A stretch of DNA of 64,000 nt from Chryseobacterium limigenitum (GTDB lineage: Bacteria > Bacteroidota > Bacteroidia > Flavobacteriales > Weeksellaceae), in the NCBI RefSeq assembly GCF_900114875.1, contig NZ_FPKW01000006.1, positions 148,355 to 212,354 of the forward strand, written 5' to 3'. A model generated the notes under the pieces. The model had not been told where the DNA came from, did no database searches, and was given only the letters and a program-made list of their open reading frames with translations. Shown here in pieces: positions 9,105-17,557 of this stretch (its first letter is position 1; every line of letters starts with the position of its first letter). The translations under genes were made by a program, and so were the position numbers.

Positions 9105-10610
9105 ATGGGTAAGGAATCTTACATAGGTGGTGATTACATAGAGACAACCGGAGGTGATGCCAAAGTTTTTGCAGGAAAAAGTATTGTAAACTCTTCTGCA
9201 GATAAATTTGCTCAAAAAGGCAAAGAAAAAGGAGTGAGCTATAATGTGAGCGCTCCACCGCCGTCATTGGGAAGTTTAGATCTCATTAAGATTAAAATAA
9301 ATACAACTTTCGATATTTGTCATGATGAGGTTGATTCTTTCAGCGAGTTTAAAAATTTCTGGGTATTAGAAGACAAAGGAAAATATTATCATTGGCTGAG
9401 TCTAAGATCTAATGCTGATGACAAAAATAAGCCTGATCCTTTACCAATAACCCTTGCAAGCACCGACAATTTTGTGCTTACAGCTACTTTTAAAACAAAA
9501 GCGCCGATGGCCTGCAAGATCAGGATAAAAGATGCTAATAATAAATATGTTTTTAAAGAACAGCAGCATCCTAAAAAAAATAAGGATGAGGAACATGAGC
9601 TTACATTTACCTGTGATACAAAACCTTATAAAGATACCGTACAGTATTTTGAAAATTTCACTCTCAATTTTGAATATTCAGAAGACGGAACCAATTGGGT
9701 ACCCATGAGAAGTGTTAAGTTTTGTTTTTATCTTACAATCGGAAATCCGGGGTATGACCAGTTATCTCCGTCATCGGGCAGAGGAGGTGAATATACCGCC
9801 GAAGATGGAAACAGGATGATCATCAATAAAGCAAATAGCAAAGAAAGCATTTTAGAAACATTCCTGTATCTTGGCTGTAAGTTTGGAAAAGGATCTAAAA
9901 ATGCTGATGAAATCATGACCAATGTTTTCAATCACATAAAATCTTTAAATGTTGAAAGAGCCCGTGTGAAAGGAGCTATGGGATATTGGCGAAATACCAG
10001 TTCATTACATGCAAGCAGTATGCGATACCGTGGCGTAAGATATTTAATAAAATATGGTGAGGCAAGATGTGGAGAATGGAGTTCGTTTTTACAGGATATC
10101 TGCAAGATACAATCTGACACCTTATTTGGAGGTAAGTTTGATGATTTTGTAATATTCCCGACAGGAACTACAGATAGCAGCGGATATAAAAATTCTCTGT
10201 TTTTAGTTAAAGAATGGACAATAAAAGATCCCGCAGCGCCTGTTGACATAAAGCAAAAGGCACAGGATCTGAAAAATGTTCCGCTGAATTTATTCTGGGA
10301 TCATGTATTTACCAAATACGGAAACAAATATTTTGATCCTTCTTATGGCTTAACTTCGGCTACAACTTTTGCAAATGATGATGCTTTATTAAAAGATTAT
10401 TCGGGGAAAGCTCTAAGCGGTATTTTATATGGTAAAATAGATCCAACCAACCCTGTGATAGACGCTATAATATATAAACCACAGGCCGGAAAATATATAG
10501 AACCGTTTAATGCGTATAGTCTTACTCCGGTACAAAAAAATAACTATAAGTATAAGACTGTGGTCACCAATATGCAGAAGGAACTGAGTAAACAGGTTAT
10601 TCCTAACTAA
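9105..10610 (+). CDS. Candidate T6SS effector with transglutaminase-like cysteine domain
   Basis: 501 residues, no signal peptide. Residues 1-50 (SYIGGDYIETTGGDAKVFAG, then SADKFAQKGKEKGVSYN) resemble the repeat at the end of VgrG spikes and may be a docking segment. Residues ~55-215 look like a beta-rich middle domain. The C-terminal part carries the PNGase/transglutaminase signature: GEARCGEWSSFL with Cys322, FWDHVFTKYG with His400, and KYFDPSYG with Asp411, in the Cys-His-Asp order of that fold. Such enzymes act as proteases, deamidases or crosslinkers. The Cys-His distance (78 residues) is longer than in many family members, so an insertion is likely. It lies 12 nt after vgrG1 and 10 nt before a lipoprotein gene. 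Being an effector is inference from context; the target is unknown. Confidence 0.75.
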   Translation: MGKESYIGGDYIETTGGDAKVFAGKSIVNSSADKFAQKGKEKGVSYNVSAPPPSLGSLDLIKIKINTTFDICHDEVDSFSEFKNFWVLEDKGKYYHWLSLRSNADDKNKPDPLPITLASTDNFVLTATFKTKAPMACKIRIKDANNKYVFKEQQHPKKNKDEEHELTFTCDTKPYKDTVQYFENFTLNFEYSEDGTNWVPMRSVKFCFYLTIGNPGYDQLSPSSGRGGEYTAEDGNRMIINKANSKESILETFLYLGCKFGKGSKNADEIMTNVFNHIKSLNVERARVKGAMGYWRNTSSLHASSMRYRGVRYLIKYGEARCGEWSSFLQDICKIQSDTLFGGKFDDFVIFPTGTTDSSGYKNSLFLVKEWTIKDPAAPVDIKQKAQDLKNVPLNLFWDHVFTKYGNKYFDPSYGLTSATTFANDDALLKDYSGKALSGILYGKIDPTNPVIDAIIYKPQAGKYIEPFNAYSLTPVQKNNYKYKTVVTNMQKELSKQVIPN

Positions 10611-10620
10611 AAAGAATGTT

Positions 10621-11427
10621 ATGAAAAAGATACTTTTTTTAATATTAGTTTTCTTACTAAATTTTGTCTCATGTCAAACCAATATAAAATCTAATATGAA
10701 TACAGATGCCGAATTGATATTTTCCAAAGAATTAGATAAAAATATTTCTGTTGAGTGCTTTGTCAGCAATGGCAATGATAATTTTGCTTGGGAATTTAAA
10801 ATTAAAGGCAAAGAAAATAAAACAGTTGATAAATTTAAGATCAATAAACAAAAATTACAGGAATACAGCCCATTGGCAAACCGTCCAGATTTTTACAAAC
10901 AGTTAAAAGTTATTTCGGTCTTTAAAAATGGGGATAATTTAGTTTTTCTGTTGGATAAATTCGGGCAGGTTGATGCGCAGGTTTATCCTTTATCTGACAG
11001 CGGTCCTAAAACAGTTATTCCTGTGAAAACATATCAACTGTCTCCAATGGATACCGAATTGCTGGGCGAAGACTTTCAGGATGTGAAGCTGGTTAACAAT
11101 ACAATCTATGGCCTTTCAAAACATCTTAGAGGAAACAGCGGATTGTATTATATTTTGATGGTCAATCTGGATAGCAAAAAATCTTCGGAAGCGTCAGTAA
11201 ATGTTTCTTCTAAAGAATCTGTTGAAGATGAAAAAGTCGATCATAAAACAATTGTTCAGTTAGAAGACAGTTCTTCCAAATCCACAGGTTTTGGGTTTAA
11301 ATTTTTATTATTAAATAATGATCTTGTAGATGTAGAAAAGAACAATTCAAAATTTGCATTGAAAAAGATCGGTTTTAAATCTTCCGAAATTGATAAAACT
11401 AAGAGTATTAATAATATTATAGAATAA
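10621..11427 (+). CDS. Lipoprotein, candidate immunity protein for the transglutaminase-like effector
   Basis: 268 residues with a lipoprotein signal (NFVSC, Cys19). The mature part is Lys-, Ser- and Asp-rich and unrecognised; a Ser/Glu/Lys-rich linker lies around 185-225. It directly follows the effector candidate and ends the operon. A periplasmic immunity protein would imply that the effector acts in the periplasm, a testable point because transglutaminase-like effectors are often expected in the cytoplasm. The function is inferred from gene order only. Confidence 0.75.
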   Translation: MKKILFLILVFLLNFVSCQTNIKSNMNTDAELIFSKELDKNISVECFVSNGNDNFAWEFKIKGKENKTVDKFKINKQKLQEYSPLANRPDFYKQLKVISVFKNGDNLVFLLDKFGQVDAQVYPLSDSGPKTVIPVKTYQLSPMDTELLGEDFQDVKLVNNTIYGLSKHLRGNSGLYYILMVNLDSKKSSEASVNVSSKESVEDEKVDHKTIVQLEDSSSKSTGFGFKFLLLNNDLVDVEKNNSKFALKKIGFKSSEIDKTKSINNIIE

Positions 11428-11459
11428 ATTAATTGAAAGTTTTAAAGAAAATGAACTTA

Positions 11460-11648
11460 TTTAAACTTTTTGTTTTAACCACAAAAGCAACAAAAGATTA
11501 ACACACTAGATATTTTAAGTTAACCAATAAACCACAAATAAGACCACATAAGTTTTAAAAATCTTTGATTTTTATTCTTTTGAGAGCTTTTGTTTTCAAA
11601 ATAGCTAAACTTTAAATCATCTTTTGTGGTTAAAACAAAAAGTTTAAA
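11460..11648. repeat. 189-bp element bounded by a perfect 28-bp inverted repeat
   Basis: Bases 11460-11487 and 11621-11648 are perfect reverse complements over 28 bp (arm starts TTTAAACTTTTTGTTTTAAC). The 133-bp interior is AT-rich and non-coding. Size and ends suit a miniature inverted-repeat element, or a large dispersed intergenic hairpin of the kind common in Flavobacteriia. The arms contain a 'TTAACCACAAA' word that also appears near 58636 and 58669. The element separates the effector operon from hcp2, within a 612-bp gap. Confidence 0.8.
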
Positions 11649-11892
11649 CAGGTTTAATGCCTAAAATGTCTTATTTATAAAATAGGACATTTTTATTGTA
11701 AGGATAATTTCTGAAAATTTTAAATCATAACTGCTTTCAAAATAGGAATCAAACGTTAATAAGAGTTAATTGAATCTTAAATAAATCTTAATATTTCCCG
11801 TTTTAGTGTGAAAATATGCATTAATTCAATATTGATAAATTGCTATAAAACACCATTAATAAAGGAAATTATTAATAATTTTAAGTCAAATG

Positions 11893-11928
11893 TCGTAGAA
11901 TTACTACATCAAATCGTAGAAATACTAC
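11893..11928 (+). promoter_or_regulatory. Tandem operator upstream of hcp2
   Basis: TCGTAGAATTACTAC (11893-11907) and TCGTAGAAATACTAC (11914-11928), again with a 21-bp period and the same ATCAAA spacer as at hcp1. It starts 147 nt before the hcp2 ATG (145 nt at hcp1) and 85 nt before the -7 box (85 nt at hcp1). Confidence 0.75.
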
Positions 11929-11977
11929 AAAAAATCAGATTGAGGTTTGAAAACTTTCAGGGTAGGAATAAGGAGTA

Positions 11978-11985
11978 TATCTTTG
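11978..11985 (+). promoter_or_regulatory. hcp2 -7 promoter element
   Basis: TATCTTTG matches TAnnTTTG. It lies 55 nt before the hcp2 ATG, at the same spacing from the tandem operator as in hcp1. Confidence 0.6.
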
Positions 11986-12039
11986 CTATAGAAATCAATC
12001 ACCAAATCACAAAATATTAACGATTAAAATTTACAAAAC

Positions 12040-12450
12040 ATGGCAGCAAATTCAAGAGGAATCTTAAAATTCAACGGTAGCGAAGGTCAAAAATTATTAA
12101 AGCTAAATTATAGTGTATCAAGATCTACAGACGTTTCAGGACGTGTAGCATCAGACCCTTCAAATGCAATCATCAAACTTACAATTGAAGCAACAGAAAA
12201 ATCAGACATTCTGGAAAGCTTACTAAACGGAAAGTACAAACCTACAAGCGGAGAAATTACTTTCAATAAATCTCACGAAGAAGGTACATTAATTACTTTG
12301 AACTGGGAAAACGGATACGTAATTCAGCATGAAGTAGACTTCGATGCAGTAGACGAAAACAGCATGTTGATCAGTTTCATTGTAAGCGCAGAAAAAATCA
12401 ATTATGGTAATTCTGCTTACGAAGGTATCTGGCCAGGAGGCACTAACTAA
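12040..12450 (+). CDS. hcp: T6SS tube protein Hcp/TssD (copy 2)
   Basis: 136 residues, nearly identical to the copy at 2835. The ends differ: this copy ends WPGGTN, the other WPSS. Tube-building and effector-carrying role as for copy 1. The two copies differ at synonymous sites in part of the gene but share long identical stretches (around 12210-12260 and 12310-12350), which suggests occasional gene conversion. It is followed by its own terminator and heads the second VgrG module. Confidence 0.93.
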   Translation: MAANSRGILKFNGSEGQKLLKLNYSVSRSTDVSGRVASDPSNAIIKLTIEATEKSDILESLLNGKYKPTSGEITFNKSHEEGTLITLNWENGYVIQHEVDFDAVDENSMLISFIVSAEKINYGNSAYEGIWPGGTN

Positions 12451-12485
12451 CAGTTACAATCATCTTAGTAAAAATAAAATTGGTA

Positions 12486-12528
12486 CAGAATAGTGCGCTC
12501 CTCACAGAGTAAGCTATTCTGTTTTTTT
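12486..12528 (+). terminator. Rho-independent terminator after hcp2
   Basis: The stem CAGAATAG/CTATTCTG is followed by seven T. It starts 35 nt after the hcp2 stop. Confidence 0.8.
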
Positions 12529-12681
12529 ATGAAAAATAAATTATTTCAGATTTAAAATACTGTAAATCAGATTTTTAAATTTAAAAACATTTGATTAATT
12601 AAAAGTTTATTTGATTTTTTTTATCGAATAAATTTTAGCATTTAAAACACATATACACCAATTAACCAAAATCACAAGGCT

Positions 12682-14877
12682 ATGTTTCAGGATGATAACA
12701 CGCCAAGAACTCCGGCTTCCAAAACCGGAAAACCATCTGTAACCAAACAAATGGGCGATACGGCAAAAACACAAGCTGTAAGTAAAGCTGACCAAAAGAT
12801 TCAGGAAAAAACAAACGGAAAAGTTCAGAAAGCAACAGAAACTCTTGCAACGGCTCAGGCCTATTCAGGAATTGCCCAAAATTCTTCCGGAATGTTTATG
12901 AATCAGGTAAAACAGGCAAATATTCCAACTTTGGTTGAAGATAAAGTCTGGTCTAAACAGCCCACCTCCAAAATACACAATGCCAATGCAATCCCTGAAA
13001 GTCAGGTTTTAGGAATCAATCGCGTGGTAAAACTTGACATTATTATTGAAGGTAAGGTCATCAAACATTTTAAACATTTTAAATTAAAGCAAAATGCAGT
13101 CAAGCACCACGAATTTGATCTGATGCTTGCTCACGATTCCTTAGGAAATGCAGAAAACCATAATTTAGAAGAAGCCCAAAACTTTTTAGGAAAACGAATT
13201 ACCGTTATTTTTAAATATAAAGATGTTGAAGACGGTCCCGAGAGAAGCTTTGTGGGCGTGATTACAGAAGTTGGCTTTAGTCAGGAAAAGGGAAGTTTGG
13301 GAAATATTGTTCTTACAGGTTTCAGTCCGACAGTTTTGTTGGATGCTGCTCCACACATTCAAAGTTTTGGAGGAGGTCAGGAAATAAGCCTGAACAGTAT
13401 TGCTGACCAGGTCATTAAAGAAGGGTTGGGGCAAAATAAATTCGATTTCAGAGTAGATTCGCAACACGGGAATGTTTCTTACAGTTCTCAATACGAGGAA
13501 ACCCATTACAATTATCTTGCAAGAATTGCTGAAGCGTATGGCGAACAGTTCTATTATGACGGTGAAGTTCTTCATTTCGGGAAGCTTCCGCCACAGGAAC
13601 AGCCCGTAAAACTTACGTACGGAAGCAGTGTAAATGATGTTAAAATAAAAATGAAAGCCCAACACGTAAATCCCACTTTTTACGGTTACAACAGCAGTAA
13701 AAATGAGAAATTAACGACAGGGAATTCAAAAATAACTCATACTTCAGATATTGCTAAAAGAGCTTACGAGATTTCAGAAAAAACATTTCAAACGCCCTCT
13801 TTAAGGGTTGCTCCGATCAAGGCATCTTCTTTTATGGATATTGATGCTTCCCAAAAAGGAACTGCAGGAAGTAAAGCTTCTGATGTATTTGTAACCTCGG
13901 GAGCCACTACTGTTCCATTTTTATATCCGGGATGTATTGCAGACATTGAAATGCGTAAGACAGATACCAATCAGACTTCTTATTTCACCAAATTAATGAT
14001 CGTAGAAGTGAATCATGAAGTGGATGCAAGAGGATATTATACGGGAACTTTTGATGCAATTGCTTCGGATACCGGATTTATTCCGCGACCAGAATTTCAG
14101 TTGCCAAAAGCCGAACCTCAGTTTGCAAAAGTAATTTCCAATACAGATCCGATGAATCAGGGGCGTGTGCAGGTTCAGTTTGATTGGCAAAATGGCTCAA
14201 CCACCACAGAATTTATACGAGTAATGACTCCAGATGCAGGAAGTAGTGATAAAGTAAATAAAAATCGAGGGTTTATGGCAATTCCTGAAGTTGGAGATCA
14301 GGTAATTGTGAATTTTGTTCATCAACATCCCGACAGACCTTTCGTAATGGGCGGAATGTTCCACGGAGGAGTTGGCGGCGGGGGCGGACAAAATAATAAC
14401 ATTAAAAGTCTAAGCAGCCGAAGTGGAAATAAATTAGAACTCGATGACGGCGCAGGTTCGGTTTTCCTTACCGATCAGGGCGGCGCGAATATGAAGTTTG
14501 ACGGTGCAGGAAATGCCACAACCAACGCCAACAACGATAAAACGGTTTCGGTAGGAAATAACAACACTGTGAATACTGGAAGCAAGAACATAATCAATGT
14601 CGGAAGTAAAGATGGTGGCGGTGCAAATTCTATGTTTTCTATGGATAATGCAGGAAATATTTCGTTGGAATGTGATACTAATATCACCATTAAAACAGGG
14701 GCAAGCTCAATCACATTAAACACCGACGGAACGATTATTCTCAGCGGAAAAATAATCGGTATCGGCGCTGAAGGAATAGGAATTGCAGCTTCCAAAGGTG
14801 TTGACGTCTCTTCTCCGGCCAACCATATCGGTGGCGGACAAACGAAAATAGACGGCGGTGATGCTTTTATTAATTAA
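12682..14877 (+). CDS. vgrG: T6SS spike protein VgrG (copy 2)
   Basis: 731 residues. Residues 1-95 are an extra, polar, Ala/Thr/Gln/Lys-rich extension absent from copy 1. Then comes the same base (VVKLDIIIEGKVIKHFKHFK, ETHYNYLARIAEAYGEQFYY), the OB fold (VISNTDPMNQGRVQVQFDW, HPDRPFVMGGMFHGG) and a Gly/Asn-rich beta-helix end (SGNKLELDDGAGSVFLTDQ onward) closing with HIGGGQTKIDGG. Compared with copy 1 the core is well conserved while the C-terminal spike is unrelated, in line with different cargo. The next gene starts 8 nt after its stop. It probably delivers the PAAR-like toxin encoded at 16013. Confidence 0.93.
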   Translation: MFQDDNTPRTPASKTGKPSVTKQMGDTAKTQAVSKADQKIQEKTNGKVQKATETLATAQAYSGIAQNSSGMFMNQVKQANIPTLVEDKVWSKQPTSKIHNANAIPESQVLGINRVVKLDIIIEGKVIKHFKHFKLKQNAVKHHEFDLMLAHDSLGNAENHNLEEAQNFLGKRITVIFKYKDVEDGPERSFVGVITEVGFSQEKGSLGNIVLTGFSPTVLLDAAPHIQSFGGGQEISLNSIADQVIKEGLGQNKFDFRVDSQHGNVSYSSQYEETHYNYLARIAEAYGEQFYYDGEVLHFGKLPPQEQPVKLTYGSSVNDVKIKMKAQHVNPTFYGYNSSKNEKLTTGNSKITHTSDIAKRAYEISEKTFQTPSLRVAPIKASSFMDIDASQKGTAGSKASDVFVTSGATTVPFLYPGCIADIEMRKTDTNQTSYFTKLMIVEVNHEVDARGYYTGTFDAIASDTGFIPRPEFQLPKAEPQFAKVISNTDPMNQGRVQVQFDWQNGSTTTEFIRVMTPDAGSSDKVNKNRGFMAIPEVGDQVIVNFVHQHPDRPFVMGGMFHGGVGGGGGQNNNIKSLSSRSGNKLELDDGAGSVFLTDQGGANMKFDGAGNATTNANNDKTVSVGNNNTVNTGSKNIINVGSKDGGGANSMFSMDNAGNISLECDTNITIKTGASSITLNTDGTIILSGKIIGIGAEGIGIAASKGVDVSSPANHIGGGQTKIDGGDAFIN

Positions 14878-14885
14878 AATCTGAT

Positions 14886-15779
14886 ATGAGTAATTCATTT
14901 AAAATAAAAGAAAAATTCTCTGAACAATACACGCTGATCATCGATTCGGATATCAGGGCGGTGAATGTTCACATGACTTCCCGGTCTCAGCTGAGATGGG
15001 ATTTTAGTGTTTTGAAAGTGGAAGAAGATTTTGTTGAGGTTAAAATCATTATACTGGACCATATTTTACTCGAAGCTAATAATCCTTTGATTAAAGAAAT
15101 TGCGGCGTTAACCAATGCTTTTTCAAGGTTGTACAACGAATTGCATTTGAGAATAGATAATGACGGAAAAGCTGTTCAGGTTTTAAATATGGATATTATC
15201 CGTTCAAAATGGAGCCAGACAAAGGCCGAAATGGAAAAAATTGCAGAGAATAATCCCGATATCAAAAATGCTATTGTTTTAAATGATAATATTTTTCAGA
15301 ATCAGGAGAAATTAATTGAAGGAATCCAGAATAATGAATTTTTTCTAATGTATTTCAATAAAATCTATGGAAAAAAAGTTCCGTCAGGTTTTAAAGATAA
15401 TGCTTTAAATTTTTTCAATTCTGCTAACGTACATTGGAGTTTTAATCTGAAAAACAGTACGAATCCATTGCTTTCTTCAGACGAAATGATCGTAGAACTT
15501 TCCGGTGAACCTTCCATTTTATTGAATATTGGATTTTACAACAGAGCATATGTTCAGTTCGCCAATCAGATTGATACAAATAAGCTCCAAACTTCATTAA
15601 ACGAAAAAGGAATTTACAGATTTGATGAAATTACAGGAAGAATGATCGAAGCTTCTTTAAGCAGAGAAGAGATCGCCGATCCTGAAAAACTTTATACAAA
15701 ATTGAAGTATACATTTTATAGTGACGAAATTTTTAAATATAAAATGTCCAATGAATACCTTACAGAAAAACAATCTTGA
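14886..15779 (+). CDS. VgrG-linked protein, candidate adaptor, unrecognised
   Basis: 297 residues, no signal peptide or membrane segment. The N-terminal ~90 residues alternate in a beta-like pattern and the middle part (95-160) is probably helical. No named family is recognised. It lies 8 nt after vgrG2 and overlaps the next small gene by 29 nt, so it belongs to the vgrG2-toxin operon. Genes between vgrG and a PAAR toxin often encode adaptors or chaperones that load the toxin, and this is the leading guess. The end (GIYRFDEITGRMIEASLS) recalls the end of the 1684 product. Confidence 0.75.
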   Translation: MSNSFKIKEKFSEQYTLIIDSDIRAVNVHMTSRSQLRWDFSVLKVEEDFVEVKIIILDHILLEANNPLIKEIAALTNAFSRLYNELHLRIDNDGKAVQVLNMDIIRSKWSQTKAEMEKIAENNPDIKNAIVLNDNIFQNQEKLIEGIQNNEFFLMYFNKIYGKKVPSGFKDNALNFFNSANVHWSFNLKNSTNPLLSSDEMIVELSGEPSILLNIGFYNRAYVQFANQIDTNKLQTSLNEKGIYRFDEITGRMIEASLSREEIADPEKLYTKLKYTFYSDEIFKYKMSNEYLTEKQS

Positions 15780-16023
15780 CATAAAAACTTTTAGCAAAGA
15801 GTTTTCTATAAAAAATTATCATTTTGAATTTAGGTTCAGACGTGATAAGCAAAATAGTGTCAAAACCTTTTTTGTTTTCATTGAAAAAGGATATAAGAAA
15901 GAGCAGCAGGGATTTATATCAAAAATTGGTTATGGTCTTGATTATCAGATCATTAATAACAGAAATAAAATAACAGCCCATACAAGAAAACAAATCTTAA
16001 AAAAAATAGGATATGGGGAATAA
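15751..16023 (+). CDS. Small basic protein overlapping both neighbours
   Basis: 90 residues from the ATG at 15751; a GTG 30 nt upstream in frame is also possible. The start overlaps the end of the VgrG-linked gene by 29 nt, and the end overlaps the PAAR-toxin gene by 11 nt (ATGGGGAATAA). It is rich in Lys, Arg and aromatics (FEFRFRRDK, GYGLDYQIINN). No family is recognised. Double overlap suggests translational coupling and a stoichiometric role with the adaptor candidate and toxin, perhaps a toxin chaperone. It is a small gene with only moderate support. Confidence 0.6.
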   Translation: MNTLQKNNLDIKTFSKEFSIKNYHFEFRFRRDKQNSVKTFFVFIEKGYKKEQQGFISKIGYGLDYQIINNRNKITAHTRKQILKKIGYGE

Positions 16024-17548
16024 AATTATAACAGAAAAAGATTTCTGGATGTGTTCCAGCGGAGCAATGCCCGCCCAGCTGCAGGGAACCAGAAAAAGTA
16101 ATAAAAAAAGTTCGGGAGACGTCTATATTACCGTTGCAGATACCGCAACAAGTAGTTGGATAGATTTCGGATGTACTAAAAATATGCTTTGGGCAGCACT
16201 TTTAACAGCAGTTGCGGTTATAGTTGTCGTAGCATTAATTGTTGGAACAGGAGGTATTGCTGCCATCGGTTTAATGGGAATGATGGCGATCGGTGCCGCG
16301 GCAGGTGTTGCCGGAGGAGTCATTGCAGCCGTTGATGGAGCTTTAAAATGTGGACAAAAAAATGCAACCGCCAGAACCTGGGACGGAAGCAAAGATAATA
16401 TGCTTCTTACCGGAACCCCCGCAATAACAGGTGACCGAACAATGACCTGCTCTATCGGCGGAGTCGTAAAATTTGCCCCCGAAATCAAAAGCTGGACACA
16501 TGCTTTGGCTTTGGGTGGATTTAATTATGTCTCTCAGTTGGCAGGATGTGCTTTAGGCGGAGCCGGAGTAGGAGCCGGAGGTTTTCTGGCTGCGGGTCTT
16601 GCAGGCGGCTCGCTTGCGCTCGCCGCACCCACTTTTTCAAGTGTATTATCGAATGTTGCAGGAAGTTTTACCGGAATTTGGGGTGGAAGCCGTGCGCTTT
16701 TCGGCTTAAATTCTTTAGCCAACGAACATGCATATGGAAATGTTCAGGATGCGGAAGATGCCGGATCGGCTTTGGTAAATGGTGGTATTCCCGAAATTGG
16801 GATGGGACAGCGCATATTTTCAGGGCAGGCACAGCCTTCCGATTACCTTCTTTTCTTATATTTGTTAAACATAAAAGCAAAAGGTCCTAAACCTGCTGTG
16901 GAAGAACCGAACGCTGGTGGTGATAAAGACGGAAATACGACCAGTAAAGAAGAAGGAAATCGAACGCCTGAAGATGAAGGTACGAATGGAAGCAAAGGGC
17001 AAGGGGAGAGTAAAGGAAAGCCTAAAGAGGGAGATGAAGGAAATGCTTATGAAGAATCCATATATAGACAAGATAGTCGTCCTAATTCTTCGGAAGGATC
17101 TAAGCCGGGAAGAGTAAAGTCAAGCGTAAATGAAAATGGTGATGTTGTTCCCGCAAACAAAGATGGACAAGCTACAGTAGCCGACCATGTGAGAGGCTCT
17201 GAACCCAAGAAAAGTGATAGCCCTTATACTTCTTTTTCTGAAGGTAAACCGGGAGTTGGTAAAAAATATGGAGATAATGTAATAGAAGTTGATATTAAAA
17301 AACTAGAAGCAGATATTGCAAATGGTAAAGTTAAGGATGTAGAAGTTTTAAGACCTGAAAAGGTGCAAGCTGAATTACAAGGTAAAGTTGATGCAGCAAA
17401 ATCTAGGTATGATGCTAATCCAACACCAAAAAATATGGAAAGATTACAAAATGCTCAAAGAGATTTAGATAATACGATAAGAGATCGAGAAGTTTTAATT
17501 AAAGGCCAGATACCAGCAGAATACATTAAAGTTTATCCTAATGAATAA
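16013..17548 (+). CDS. PAAR-like polymorphic toxin, possible ADP-ribosyltransferase C-terminus
   Basis: 511 residues. Residues 1-160 are a PAAR-like (DUF4280-type) tip domain: WMCSSGAMPAQLQGT, then LLTGTPAITGDRTMTCSIGG. It is interrupted by a hydrophobic segment (about 60-108). A second Gly/Ala-rich hydrophobic region spans 165-225. A low-complexity Gly/Glu/Lys linker (about 290-365) leads to the C-terminal toxin (about 375-511). There HVRG with Arg394, SPYTSFS (403-409) and REVLIKG with Glu493 follow the R-S-E order of the ART fold, and PAEYIKVYP ends the protein. ART identity is inference from these motifs. The toxin would act in the target cytoplasm. The next gene is the likely immunity gene. 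Confidence 0.75.
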   Translation: MGNKIITEKDFWMCSSGAMPAQLQGTRKSNKKSSGDVYITVADTATSSWIDFGCTKNMLWAALLTAVAVIVVVALIVGTGGIAAIGLMGMMAIGAAAGVAGGVIAAVDGALKCGQKNATARTWDGSKDNMLLTGTPAITGDRTMTCSIGGVVKFAPEIKSWTHALALGGFNYVSQLAGCALGGAGVGAGGFLAAGLAGGSLALAAPTFSSVLSNVAGSFTGIWGGSRALFGLNSLANEHAYGNVQDAEDAGSALVNGGIPEIGMGQRIFSGQAQPSDYLLFLYLLNIKAKGPKPAVEEPNAGGDKDGNTTSKEEGNRTPEDEGTNGSKGQGESKGKPKEGDEGNAYEESIYRQDSRPNSSEGSKPGRVKSSVNENGDVVPANKDGQATVADHVRGSEPKKSDSPYTSFSEGKPGVGKKYGDNVIEVDIKKLEADIANGKVKDVEVLRPEKVQAELQGKVDAAKSRYDANPTPKNMERLQNAQRDLDNTIRDREVLIKGQIPAEYIKVYPNE

Positions 17549-17557
17549 AACATAATC

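Noticed and set aside
11808..12020. 70-codon + strand frame upstream of hcp2
   Set aside because: It spans the tandem operator and the -7 box of hcp2, and the matching leader of hcp1 has no such frame, so it is regulatory DNA.
13186..13665. 159-codon minus-strand frame inside vgrG2
   Set aside because: It is antisense to a conserved VgrG core, with composition typical of shadow frames.
16546..16890. Overlapping + strand frame rich in Arg and Cys within the PAAR-toxin gene
   Set aside because: It is an alternate-frame shadow of a Gly/Ala-rich coding region, with no start signal or family similarity.
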